Shown: positions 1 through 5,994 of the stretch, in pieces | Numbering within the stretch: position 1 is the first letter of the stretch | Layout: each line of letters starts with the position of its first letter | NCBI GenBank assembly: GCA_018882485.1 | Contig: VERU01000064.1 | Span: 1 to 9,223, forward strand | DNA: 9,223 nucleotides | Source: Rhodoferax sp. | GTDB taxonomy: Bacteria; Pseudomonadota; Gammaproteobacteria; Burkholderiales; Burkholderiaceae_C | Direction: 5' to 3' | Notes under the pieces: model-generated | Told to the model about the DNA's origin: nothing | Seen by the model: only the letters and a program-made list of their open reading frames with translations | Database searches by the model: none | Translations under genes and position numbers: made by a program

Positions 1-141
1 CCGCTGGCCCTGTGGCAGGCCCGGTGCAGCGCCCGGGTCAGCGGACTGGCCCTGCCGGCCGGGCACTTCATCCCCGAGGAACGGCCCGCGCAGACCGCCA
101 GCCTGCTGGCAGACTTCTTTGGCGGGGCGAGCCCCGCATGA
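1..141 (+). CDS. Alpha/beta hydrolase, C-terminal end (5' part outside window)
   Basis: The window opens inside a gene read in frame 1, with 46 residues before a TGA at 139-141. The segment ALPAGHFIPEERPAQTA followed by LLADFF is typical of the C-terminus of alpha/beta hydrolase fold enzymes of the haloacetate dehalogenase/epoxide hydrolase type. In these, a Gly-His-Phe carries the catalytic histidine (here H22 of the fragment) and is followed by a Glu-Glu-x-Pro and the last helix ending in Phe-Phe. The nucleophile and acid residues lie outside the window, so the substrate cannot be told. The stop overlaps the start of the next gene (ATGA), so the two are probably translated as a unit. Family assignment rests on this short motif only. 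Confidence 0.7.
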   Translation, partial: PLALWQARCSARVSGLALPAGHFIPEERPAQTASLLADFFGGASPA

Positions 142-872
142 CCGCGCAGCAGGATCCGGCGCAGCCCGGCCCCGAGGCTGCCGACGGCGGCCTGGCCGTG
201 GTGGTGGGCGCCAGTGGGGGCATGGGCGCCGCACTGGTGAGGCAGCTGCAGCGGCAGGGGCGGCATGTGCGGGTGATCGGCCTGTCGCGCCGCGGCCAGC
301 CACCGCTGGACCTGCAGGACGAGTCGCAGATCCGCCATTGTGCGGACCGCATCGCTGCGACCGGCCTGCCGCTTCGCCTCGTGATCGACGCCACCGGCTT
401 CCTGCACGACACGCAGCGCCAACCCGAGAAAAGCTGGCAGCAGCTCGATGCCGCGCACCTGCTGCACAACTTTGCCGTCAACGCCGTCGGGCCGGCGCTG
501 CTGATGAAGCACTTCCTGCCCCGGCTGCCCCGAACGGGCCGCGCCGTGTTTGCCACCCTCTCGGCCAAAGTCGGCAGCATCGGCGACAACCGGCTGGGCG
601 GCTGGTATGGCTACCGCGCCAGCAAGGCTGCGCTCAACCAGCTGGTGCGCACCGCAGCCGTCGAGCTGCGGCGCCAGCGGCCGCAGGCGCTGTGCGTGGC
701 CTTGCACCCCGGCACGGTCGACACCGCCCTCTCGGCCCCCTTTGCCCGCTCGGGTCTGGCGGTGGTCGGCACCGACGAAGCGGCGGCCCGGCTACTGACC
801 GTGATCGAGGGCCTGGGCCCGAACGACTCGGGCGGCTTCTTTCACCACGACGGCAGCCCCCTGCCCTGGTGA
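138..872 (+). CDS. Short-chain dehydrogenase/reductase (SDR), NAD(P)-dependent
   Basis: This 244-residue protein has the classical SDR layout. A Rossmann fold opens with VVVGASGGMG (residues 21-30, the glycine-rich dinucleotide loop). A central SDR core follows with HNFAVNAVGPALLMKHFLP. The catalytic residues are S142 (in ATLSAKVGSIGDN), Y159 and K163 (YRASK), and the usual post-catalytic HPGTVDT that closes over the nicotinamide is present. The sequence resembles the C-factor/CsgA-like branch of SDRs; the substrate is not predictable. I chose ATG138 because it overlaps the stop of the upstream hydrolase as ATGA and places the Gly motif about 20 residues in. The open frame continues upstream to codon 12, but that part lies inside the hydrolase gene. 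Coupling suggests that hydrolase and dehydrogenase act in one pathway; this is inference. Confidence 0.9.
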   Translation: MTAQQDPAQPGPEAADGGLAVVVGASGGMGAALVRQLQRQGRHVRVIGLSRRGQPPLDLQDESQIRHCADRIAATGLPLRLVIDATGFLHDTQRQPEKSWQQLDAAHLLHNFAVNAVGPALLMKHFLPRLPRTGRAVFATLSAKVGSIGDNRLGGWYGYRASKAALNQLVRTAAVELRRQRPQALCVALHPGTVDTALSAPFARSGLAVVGTDEAAARLLTVIEGLGPNDSGGFFHHDGSPLPW

Positions 873-922
873 CGTGCCCGGGTCCAGTGCCCCGGTGCGC
901 TGCTCCGCTGGGCTGTGCGCCG

Positions 923-930
923 TGCACAAT
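923..930 (+). promoter_or_regulatory. Possible extended -10 element for a leaderless MFS transcript
   Basis: The bases TGCACAAT end seven bases before ATG937. They read as an extended -10 (TG followed by CACAAT, four of six matches to TATAAT). Transcription starting about seven bases downstream would begin at or next to the A of the start codon, giving a leaderless mRNA. No good -35 hexamer is visible about 17 bases upstream, and no Shine-Dalgarno sequence precedes the ATG, which fits the leaderless reading. It remains a motif guess. Confidence 0.3.
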
Positions 931-936
931 GGGGCC

Positions 937-2118
937 ATGCCACGCACCACCGCCCTGCTGCTGAATGCAGCCCACGCCCTGGACCATCTGTTTTTGCTGA
1001 TCTTCGCGGCGGCCATCGGCGCCATAGCGGTCGACTTCGGCATTGCCCGCTGGGAAGACCTGATGCCTTACACCACGGGCGCCTTCCTGATGTTCGGGCT
1101 GGCTTCGGTGCCAGCCGGCCGCTGGGGCGACCTGTGGGGCCGGCGCCCCATGATGCTGGTGTTCTTCTTCGGCATGGGCCTGTCGGCGCTGGCTGTCGCC
1201 GCCACCCAGACCCCCTGGCAGATGGCCGTGGCGCTGACGGTACTGGGCGCGTTTTCAGCCATCTACCACCCGGTGGGCATCCCCATGCTGGTGCAGAACT
1301 CGGCCACCCCCGGGCGCGCCATCGGCTTCAATGGCCTGGCGGGCAACCTGGGCATCGCCCTGGCGGCCGTCTCGACCGGCTTTCTGGTCAAGCATTTCGG
1401 CTGGCGCATGGCCTTTGTGGTGCCGGGCGTGGTGTCGCTGCTGCTGGGCCTGTGGTTTGCCCGGGTTGCCCCCGCCGAGACCCGGGTACCCGGGCGCAAG
1501 CCGGCCACGCAGGTGCACCTGCCGCGCCACCTGGCGGTGCGCACCTTCATCGTCATGGTGGCCAGCGCCACCACCGGCAGCCTGCTGTTCAACCTGACCA
1601 CCAACGGCAACGCGCAGCTGCTGGCGCAGCGCCTGGACGGGCTGGTGCGCGACCCCGCCCTGCTGGGCGCCTTGCTGGGCGGCATCTACGCCCTGGCCTC
1701 GCTGGCGCAGGTGGTGGTCGGGCGCCTGCTGGACCGGGTGGCGGTCAAACCGCTGTTTCTGGGCGTGGTGCTGTTGCAGGTGCTGATGTTCGCGCTGGCT
1801 GCAGTCAGCAGCGGCTGGCTCTGGTACGCCTGCGCCGTGGCCTACATGGTGGCCATCTTTGCCGCCATCCCTTTCAACGACACCATGATCGTGCGCTACA
1901 TCGACGACTCGATGCGCTCGCGGGTCAGCGGCGTGCGCCTGGCCATCTCGTTCAGCATCAGTTCGCTGGCGGTCTATTCACTCGGGCCGCTGGTCAAGAA
2001 CGCCGGCTTCACCACGCTGATGCTCGCCATGGCCGTGATCGCCGCCTTCACGGCACTGATCGTGACGGCACTGCCCGGCCAGGCGCAGATGCAGGCGGGC
2101 GCGGCAACGGTGCGTTGA
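937..2118 (+). CDS. Major facilitator superfamily transporter, 12 TM, Fsr-like
   Basis: A 393-residue, highly hydrophobic inner-membrane protein with about 12 predicted helices in two six-helix halves. The loop after helix 2 carries GRWGDLWGRR (residues 61-70), the MFS motif A between TM2 and TM3. TM4 contains AIYHPVG (around 109-114), reminiscent of the conserved His-Pro in fosmidomycin-resistance (Fsr)-type exporters. TM5 holds the glycine-rich FNGLAGNLGIAL (131-142), a motif C-like signature associated with proton-coupled antiporters. The central cytoplasmic loop is basic (APAETRVPGRKPATQVHLPRH). Substrate is unknown; export of a small metabolite or drug is the usual guess for this branch. 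I start at ATG937. A GTG at 874 in the same frame would add a 21-residue non-hydrophobic, Cys-containing tail that does not look transporter-like. Confidence 0.85.
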   Translation: MPRTTALLLNAAHALDHLFLLIFAAAIGAIAVDFGIARWEDLMPYTTGAFLMFGLASVPAGRWGDLWGRRPMMLVFFFGMGLSALAVAATQTPWQMAVALTVLGAFSAIYHPVGIPMLVQNSATPGRAIGFNGLAGNLGIALAAVSTGFLVKHFGWRMAFVVPGVVSLLLGLWFARVAPAETRVPGRKPATQVHLPRHLAVRTFIVMVASATTGSLLFNLTTNGNAQLLAQRLDGLVRDPALLGALLGGIYALASLAQVVVGRLLDRVAVKPLFLGVVLLQVLMFALAAVSSGWLWYACAVAYMVAIFAAIPFNDTMIVRYIDDSMRSRVSGVRLAISFSISSLAVYSLGPLVKNAGFTTLMLAMAVIAAFTALIVTALPGQAQMQAGAATVR

Positions 2119-2129
2119 GCGGGAGCAAC

Positions 2130-2147
2130 GTGGGCATGGATGCCCGC
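2130..2147. repeat. Inverted repeat GGGCAT-GG-ATGCCC in the MFS/GltS-like spacer
   Basis: Twelve bases after the MFS stop there is a perfect dyad, GGGCAT GG ATGCCC (2132-2145). As RNA it would fold as a 7-bp stem (one G-U pair) with a TGGA loop (2130-2147). There is no T-run after it, so it is a weak candidate for an intrinsic terminator. It lies about 35-50 bases upstream of a possible -10 of the next gene, so it could equally be an operator. Function is not shown by sequence. Confidence 0.35.
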
Positions 2148-2181
2148 GACGGCCACGATCCATACCACCGTCACCCACTGC

Positions 2182-2190
2182 TGCTATCGT
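2182..2190 (+). promoter_or_regulatory. Possible extended -10 upstream of the glutamate-synthase-like gene
   Basis: TGCTATCGT matches an extended -10 (TGn followed by TATCGT, four of six to TATAAT) and lies 20 bases before ATG2210. No convincing -35 hexamer is present upstream. Extended -10 promoters can work without one. It would give a short leader that still includes the strong AGGAGG ribosome-binding site at 2199-2204. Confidence 0.3.
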
Positions 2191-2209
2191 TGCAGCCCAG
2201 GAGGTTGCC

Positions 2210-3844
2210 ATGCTCGATGCCGTGAATGCGGTCTTTCCAGTGCGCTACGCCGCGTTCGGCCTGTCGCTGTTCGGGCTGGGGCTGAGCCTGTTCGCCCTAC
2301 TGGTGTTCGGCTCGGGGGGCGGCGTGTTTCTGCTGTGCGCCGCGCTGGTGGCGCTGGGCGTGCGCGACCTGCGGCAGGCCCGGCACTCGGTGCTGCGCAA
2401 CTACCCGGTGATCGGCCACCTGCGCTTTTTGCTGGAGTTCATCCGCCCCGAGATCCGGCAGTACTTCATCGAGAGCGAGAACGAGACCACGCCGTTTTCC
2501 CGGGCGCAGCGCTCGCTGGTGTACCAGCGGGCCAAGGGCGAATCCGACAAGAGGCCATTTGGCACCCAGCTCGATGTGCACGCCGGCGGCTACGAATGGA
2601 TCAACCATTCGGTGGTGCCCACCGTGCTGGCATCGCACGACTTTCGCGTCAGCATCGGCACAGACTGTGCCCAGCCGTACAACGCCAGCGTGTTCAACAT
2701 TTCGGCCATGAGCTTTGGCGCCCTCAGCGCCAACGCCATCCTGGCGTTGAACGCGGGCGCACGCCGGGGCGGTTTTGCCCACGACACCGGCGAGGGGTCG
2801 ATCTCGGTGCACCACCGGGTGCATGGCGGCGACCTGATCTGGGAGGTGGCATCCGGTTACTTTGGCTGCCGCGACGAGGCCGGCCGCTTCGACCCGGCCC
2901 GCTTCGCGGCAGGGGCCGCCGATCCGCAGGTGAAGATGATCGAGCTCAAGCTCAGCCAGGGCGCCAAGCCCGGCCATGGCGGCATGCTGCCCGGCCCCAA
3001 GGTGACGCCCGAAATCGCGGCAGCGCGGGGGGTTCCGGTGGGCGTGGACTGCGTCTCGCCGGCGGCGCACAGCGCCTTTGCCACGCCGATCGAGATGATG
3101 CAGTTCATCGCACGACTGCGCGAGCTCTCGGGCGGCAAGCCCACCGGCATGAAGCTGTGCATCGGCCACCCCTGGGAGTGGTTTGCCATGGTCAAGGCCA
3201 TGCTGGAGACCGGTATCACGCCCGACTTCATCGTGGTCGATGGCGCCGAGGGCGGCACCGGCGCGGCACCGCTGGAGTTCACGGACCATGTGGGGTCGCC
3301 GGTGCAGGAGGGCCTGCAGCTGGTGCACCACACGCTGCGCGGCGCGGGTCTGCGCCAGCGCATCCGCATCGGCTGCGCGGGCAAGGTGGTCAGCGCCTTC
3401 GACATTGCCCGCTACATGGCACTGGGCGCCGACTGGTGCAACAGCGCACGCGGCTTCATGTTCGCGCTGGGCTGCATCCAGGCGCAGAACTGCCACACCG
3501 GGCGCTGCCCCACCGGGGTGACCACCCAGGATCCGCTGCGCCAGCAGGCGCTGGTGGTACCGGACAAGGCCGAGCGGGTGTTCAACTTTCACCAGCAGAC
3601 CCTGCGGGCGCTCCAGGAGCTGGTGCAGGCCGCCGGGCTGCAGCACCCGCACGACATCACCGCCCAGCACATCGTGCACCGCGGCAACGACCACCAGGTG
3701 CACCCCCTGGCCCACCTGCTGCGCGACGAGATTCCGCGAGGCGGCTTGCTCAAACCCGATCTGAACGGGCTGCCTGCGGTCTACCGGCAGTATTGGCCTG
3801 CCGCCGCTGCAGATCGTTTCGGGCCGGCAGCGGGCGGGATGTAG
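2210..3844 (+). CDS. Membrane-anchored FMN-binding glutamate synthase-family protein (stand-alone synthase domain)
   Basis: A 544-residue protein. Residues about 12-50 form two hydrophobic segments, followed by a basic stretch, consistent with an N-terminal membrane anchor. The rest is the FMN-binding synthase barrel of glutamate synthase (Glu_synthase family). NISAMSFGALS (163-173) and KLSQGAKPGHGG (247-258, with K253) match conserved FMN/2-oxoglutarate-site motifs of GOGAT. C422, C428 and C433 (spacing C-x5-C-x4-C, then PTGVTTQ) match the [3Fe-4S] ligands of the GltB/Fd-GOGAT barrel. The glutaminase domain and the C-terminal GXGXG beta-helix of full-length GltB are absent, so it cannot by itself use glutamine as nitrogen donor. 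This is a known family of unknown physiological reaction. The start is well fixed: a perfect AGGAGG at 2199-2204 with five-base spacing. The gene faces a convergent neighbour across a strong hairpin. Confidence 0.9.
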   Translation: MLDAVNAVFPVRYAAFGLSLFGLGLSLFALLVFGSGGGVFLLCAALVALGVRDLRQARHSVLRNYPVIGHLRFLLEFIRPEIRQYFIESENETTPFSRAQRSLVYQRAKGESDKRPFGTQLDVHAGGYEWINHSVVPTVLASHDFRVSIGTDCAQPYNASVFNISAMSFGALSANAILALNAGARRGGFAHDTGEGSISVHHRVHGGDLIWEVASGYFGCRDEAGRFDPARFAAGAADPQVKMIELKLSQGAKPGHGGMLPGPKVTPEIAAARGVPVGVDCVSPAAHSAFATPIEMMQFIARLRELSGGKPTGMKLCIGHPWEWFAMVKAMLETGITPDFIVVDGAEGGTGAAPLEFTDHVGSPVQEGLQLVHHTLRGAGLRQRIRIGCAGKVVSAFDIARYMALGADWCNSARGFMFALGCIQAQNCHTGRCPTGVTTQDPLRQQALVVPDKAERVFNFHQQTLRALQELVQAAGLQHPHDITAQHIVHRGNDHQVHPLAHLLRDEIPRGGLLKPDLNGLPAVYRQYWPAAAADRFGPAAGGM

Positions 3845-3899
3845 GCTCCAGGGCACCGGCAAATAGCGCCCCCGACTCTGAATCATCCGGCAGGAAAGA

Positions 3900-3931
3900 C
3901 GACCCGGCCCGATGGGAATGGGGCCGGGTCG
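3900..3931. terminator. Strong hairpin, probable bidirectional terminator between convergent genes
   Basis: GACCCGGCCC (3901-3910) and GGGCCGGGTC (3921-3930) are perfect inverted copies separated by a 10-base loop. One further C-G pair extends the stem to 11 bp (3900-3931). It lies 56 bases after the stop of the plus-strand glutamate-synthase-like gene and 8 bases past the stop of the minus-strand aminotransferase. Read on the minus strand it is followed by GTCTTTCC, a weak pyrimidine/T-rich tail; on the plus strand there is no T-run. It therefore looks more like the aminotransferase terminator, with probable effect in both directions. Confidence 0.7.
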
Positions 3932-3939
3932 CGACCGGC

Positions 3940-4845
3940 TCAGCGCAGACCGTCCACCGGCTGGCTGTAGGCCGGATCCCGGTGCCAGGCCCAGTAGGTG
4001 TCCACCAGCCGGCGCGTCAGCGGGCCGGGCCGGCCGTCGCCCACGGGCCGGCCGTCGAGCCGGCTCACGGGCAGCACCCCGCCGCCCGATGACGACAGGA
4101 AGATTTCATCGGCCTGGCGCAACTCCTCGGTGGGCAGGGCCCGCACCTGCACCGGCAGCCCCAGCGACTGCGCCATCTCGAGCACGGTGCGCCGGGTGAT
4201 GCCCTCGAGCATGCCCTGGGCTGGCGTGATGACCGTCCCCTGCCGGATGCAGAAGACGTTGAAGCCCGGGCCTTCCACCACATGGCCGGCGCCATCGACC
4301 AGCACCACGGTATCGCCCCCGTCATCCAGCGCCTGCAGCAGGCCCATGGTGAGGTCGTTCCAGTGGTAGTTCTTGGCGGTCGGATCGACCGAGGCCGACG
4401 GAATGCGCTGCACGTCGCTGATGCGCAGGTCCAGGCCCCGCTCGCGCTGCTGCGCGTTGGCAATCCAGACATAGGGCACGGCAAAGGCGTAAAACTGGTT
4501 GATTGCCTGGCGCGGGTCGCGCGAGCCCCAGGGCGGTTGGCCGCGGGTGCAGATCATTTCGACATAGGCCTCGCGCAGTCCGCTGCGCCGCACGCATTCG
4601 CACAGCACCCGGGTGATCTGCACCGCATCCAGGCCGGGGTCGAGCCGCCAGCGGCGGCAACTGCGCAGGAAACGCTCCAGGTGCGCATCCAGACGGAAAA
4701 ACGACCCCTCCCAGACGGTGACCACATCGTAGGTGGCATCCGAGCGCAGAAAGCCCCAGTCGGTCATGGGGATGCTGGCCTGCGCGATGGGCAGGTAGGC
4801 GCCGCGCACATACGCTGCGCCCTGGGAAAAATCGGCTTCGGACAT
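3940..4845 (-). CDS. Class IV PLP-dependent aminotransferase (BCAT / D-amino acid / (R)-amine transaminase fold)
   Basis: A 301-residue cytoplasmic enzyme of fold-type IV. Features in order: a small N-terminal domain with DWGFLRSDATYDVVTVWEG (residues 29-47) and HLERFLRS (55-62, with the Arg that usually contacts PLP phosphate); AYVEMICTRG (93-102) in the substrate-determining strand; K158 in DPTAKNYHWNDL as the Schiff-base lysine; E191 in VVEGPGFNVF facing the pyridine nitrogen; and GMLEGITRRTVLE (211-223) as the second phosphate-binding segment. The YVE...TRG pattern is closer to amine transaminase-like members than to classical branched-chain aminotransferase, but substrate and stereochemistry remain inference. 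I chose ATG4845 because GGAG lies six bases before it. A TTG at 4866 in frame would start upstream of that ribosome-binding site. It lies downstream of the permease on the same strand, with a 97-base gap containing a stem-loop. Confidence 0.88.
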   Translation of the reverse strand: MSEADFSQGAAYVRGAYLPIAQASIPMTDWGFLRSDATYDVVTVWEGSFFRLDAHLERFLRSCRRWRLDPGLDAVQITRVLCECVRRSGLREAYVEMICTRGQPPWGSRDPRQAINQFYAFAVPYVWIANAQQRERGLDLRISDVQRIPSASVDPTAKNYHWNDLTMGLLQALDDGGDTVVLVDGAGHVVEGPGFNVFCIRQGTVITPAQGMLEGITRRTVLEMAQSLGLPVQVRALPTEELRQADEIFLSSSGGGVLPVSRLDGRPVGDGRPGPLTRRLVDTYWAWHRDPAYSQPVDGLR

Positions 4846-4872
4846 GGCAGGCTCCGCAAAATGCAACAGATC

Positions 4873-4904
4873 GCGCGGCGGCTCACGGTTGCAGGCCGCC
4901 GCGC
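4873..4904 (-). terminator. GC-rich stem-loop between permease and aminotransferase genes
   Basis: GCGCGGCGGC (4873-4882) and GCCGCCGCGC (4895-4904) form a perfect 10-bp stem with a 12-base loop. On the minus strand it lies 38 bases after the permease stop and 27 bases before the aminotransferase ATG. It is followed by a loosely T-containing stretch (GATCTGTTGCATTTTG) rather than a true T-run. It may be a weak intrinsic terminator, or an intercistronic hairpin that lowers read-through or stabilises the upstream message. Confidence 0.5.
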
Positions 4905-4942
4905 CAGACCCAGATTAGCAGACTGGCCGCCCTCCCGGGGCG

Positions 4943-5902
4943 TCAGCCCAGCACGCGGGTGGCCGCCCAGGTGTAGAGCGGGATACCCGCCAGCAGGTTC
5001 AGCGGAAAGGTGATGCCCAGCGAGAGCCCGAAATACAGCGACGGATTGGCCTCGGGCACGGCGTAGCGCAGCACCGCCGGCACCACGATGTAGGAAGCAC
5101 TGGCCGACAGCACCATCAGCATAGCCGCATCCGGGGCGGGCAGGCGCAGCAGGCTGGCCAGCGCCAGGGCCAGCGTGGCGTGCACCAGCGGTCCGAGCGT
5201 GGCATAGGCCAGCAGCGCGGGCGTCTGGCCCCGCAGCGATGCCGCATTGCGCGCCACCAGCAGTCCCATGTCGAGCATGAAGAACGCCAGCATGCCCTTG
5301 AACAGGTCGCCCGAAAAGGGCTGCATCACCGCACGGCCGGACTCGCCACTGAGCACGCCCACCGCCATGGCGCCCAGCAGCAGCAGGTGCGCGCCATGGG
5401 TCAGCGACTCGTGCACGATGCGCCCGAGAGGGGGTACGCCCGAGGCGGCGCTGGCCTGATGCCGAAGCCGGTTGGCCAGCAGCACCGCGATCACGACCGC
5501 CGGCGACTCCATCAGCACCAGGGCCACGGCCATGTGCCCCCCTGCGGGCAGGCCGCGCCCCTCCAGGTACTGCATGGCGGCCACAAAAGTCACGGCGCTC
5601 ACCGATCCGTAGGCGGCCGCCAGTGCGGCGGCGTTGAAACCATCCAGGCGCCGCCGCAGCCAGGCGTAACCCAGCAGCGGCACCAGGGCCGCCATCAGCA
5701 CGGCCGCGCCCAGACTCAGCAGCACCGTGGGTTGCAGCCCCGACGCAGCCAGGGCAAAACCGCCCTTGAGGCCCAGGGCCATCAGCAGGTAGAGCGAGAG
5801 GAACTTGGCGATCGGCGGCGGGATTTCCAGGTTGGAGCGCACAGCGCCGGCAAAAACACCAAAGACAAAAAACAGGATGGCGGGATCGAGCAGATTGGAC
5901 AT
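4943..5902 (-). CDS. SbtA-family (DUF897) sodium-dependent bicarbonate-type permease
   Basis: A 319-residue inner-membrane protein with about ten hydrophobic segments in two inverted-repeat-like halves. Features: SNLLDPAILFFVFGVFAG at the N-terminus; LMALGLKGGFAL (40-51); AYGSVSAVTFVAAM (97-110), corresponding to the GxVSxxT substrate-site loop of cyanobacterial SbtA; a short cytoplasmic linker (about 145-168, NRLRHQASAASG...); LFKGMLAFFMLDMGL (200-214); and LSASASYIVVPAVLRYAVPEANPS (265-288), the matching loop of the second half. Cyanobacterial SbtA imports bicarbonate with Na+; bacterial homologues are common and mostly untested, so the substrate is an inference. The cytoplasmic linker is much shorter than in cyanobacterial SbtA and no sbtB-like PII gene is nearby. 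ATG5902 is chosen for its GGAG seven bases upstream; a TTG at 5920 would add six residues. It is divergent from a LysR regulator. Confidence 0.85.
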   Translation of the reverse strand: MSNLLDPAILFFVFGVFAGAVRSNLEIPPPIAKFLSLYLLMALGLKGGFALAASGLQPTVLLSLGAAVLMAALVPLLGYAWLRRRLDGFNAAALAAAYGSVSAVTFVAAMQYLEGRGLPAGGHMAVALVLMESPAVVIAVLLANRLRHQASAASGVPPLGRIVHESLTHGAHLLLLGAMAVGVLSGESGRAVMQPFSGDLFKGMLAFFMLDMGLLVARNAASLRGQTPALLAYATLGPLVHATLALALASLLRLPAPDAAMLMVLSASASYIVVPAVLRYAVPEANPSLYFGLSLGITFPLNLLAGIPLYTWAATRVLG

Positions 5903-5929
5903 GGGCAGGCTCCTGGGCAAGAGGCCTGC

Positions 5930-5958
5930 ATGCTAGGGAAGCCTTTACATCAAGTAAA
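5930..5958 (-). promoter_or_regulatory. Predicted promoter of the SbtA-family permease
   Basis: On the minus strand TTTACT (5958-5953) is followed, after 17 bases, by TAGCAT (5935-5930). Each matches its sigma-70 consensus hexamer at four of six positions. Transcription would start near 5923 and leave a leader of about 20 bases that contains the GGAG ribosome-binding site. The -35 lies inside the TTTAC-N5-GTAAA dyad, as expected for a LysR-regulated promoter. This is predicted from the bases only. Confidence 0.4.
5944..5958. promoter_or_regulatory. LysR-type operator dyad TTTAC-N5-GTAAA (contains T-N11-A)
   Basis: TTTAC (5944-5948) and GTAAA (5954-5958) are perfect inverted arms around ATCAA. 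The dyad contains the LysR-box pattern T-N11-A (5945 and 5957). It also reads TTA-N7-TAA, in line with the TNA-N7/8-TNA half-site pattern described for CbbR/CmpR. It sits in the 92-base spacer between the permease and the divergent LysR gene and overlaps the predicted -35 of both. It is a good candidate for the recognition site of the adjacent regulator. Confidence 0.6.
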
Positions 5959-5972
5959 ATCGATTCTTCAAT
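5944..5972 (+). promoter_or_regulatory. Predicted promoter of the LysR gene
   Basis: TTTACA (5944-5949, five of six to TTGACA) is followed after 17 bases by TTCAAT (5967-5972, four of six to TATAAT). The start would be near 5979, giving a leader of about 16 bases with no recognisable Shine-Dalgarno sequence before ATG5995. The -35 is part of the TTTAC-N5-GTAAA dyad, the classic geometry for autorepression by a LysR protein. Confidence 0.4.
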
Positions 5973-5994
5973 TGAGATACATAGATTTAATTCA

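Noticed and set aside
12..137. N-terminal extension of the SDR by 42 codons
   Set aside because: The extension lies in the hydrolase gene in another frame and reads as Arg/Pro/Gly noise; ATG138 with ATGA overlap gives a normal SDR length.
119..964. 281-codon plus-strand open frame overlapping the SDR gene
   Set aside because: Arg/Ala/Pro-rich product in the wrong frame; the SDR frame contains the catalytic Ser-Tyr-Lys and the Gly-rich loop.
2297..3886. 529-codon open frame on the minus strand opposite the glutamate-synthase-like gene
   Set aside because: It is a GC-driven shadow of the real gene: its product is low-complexity, His/Ala/Gly/Val-rich with no recognisable domain, and the plus strand carries conserved FMN and Fe-S motifs.
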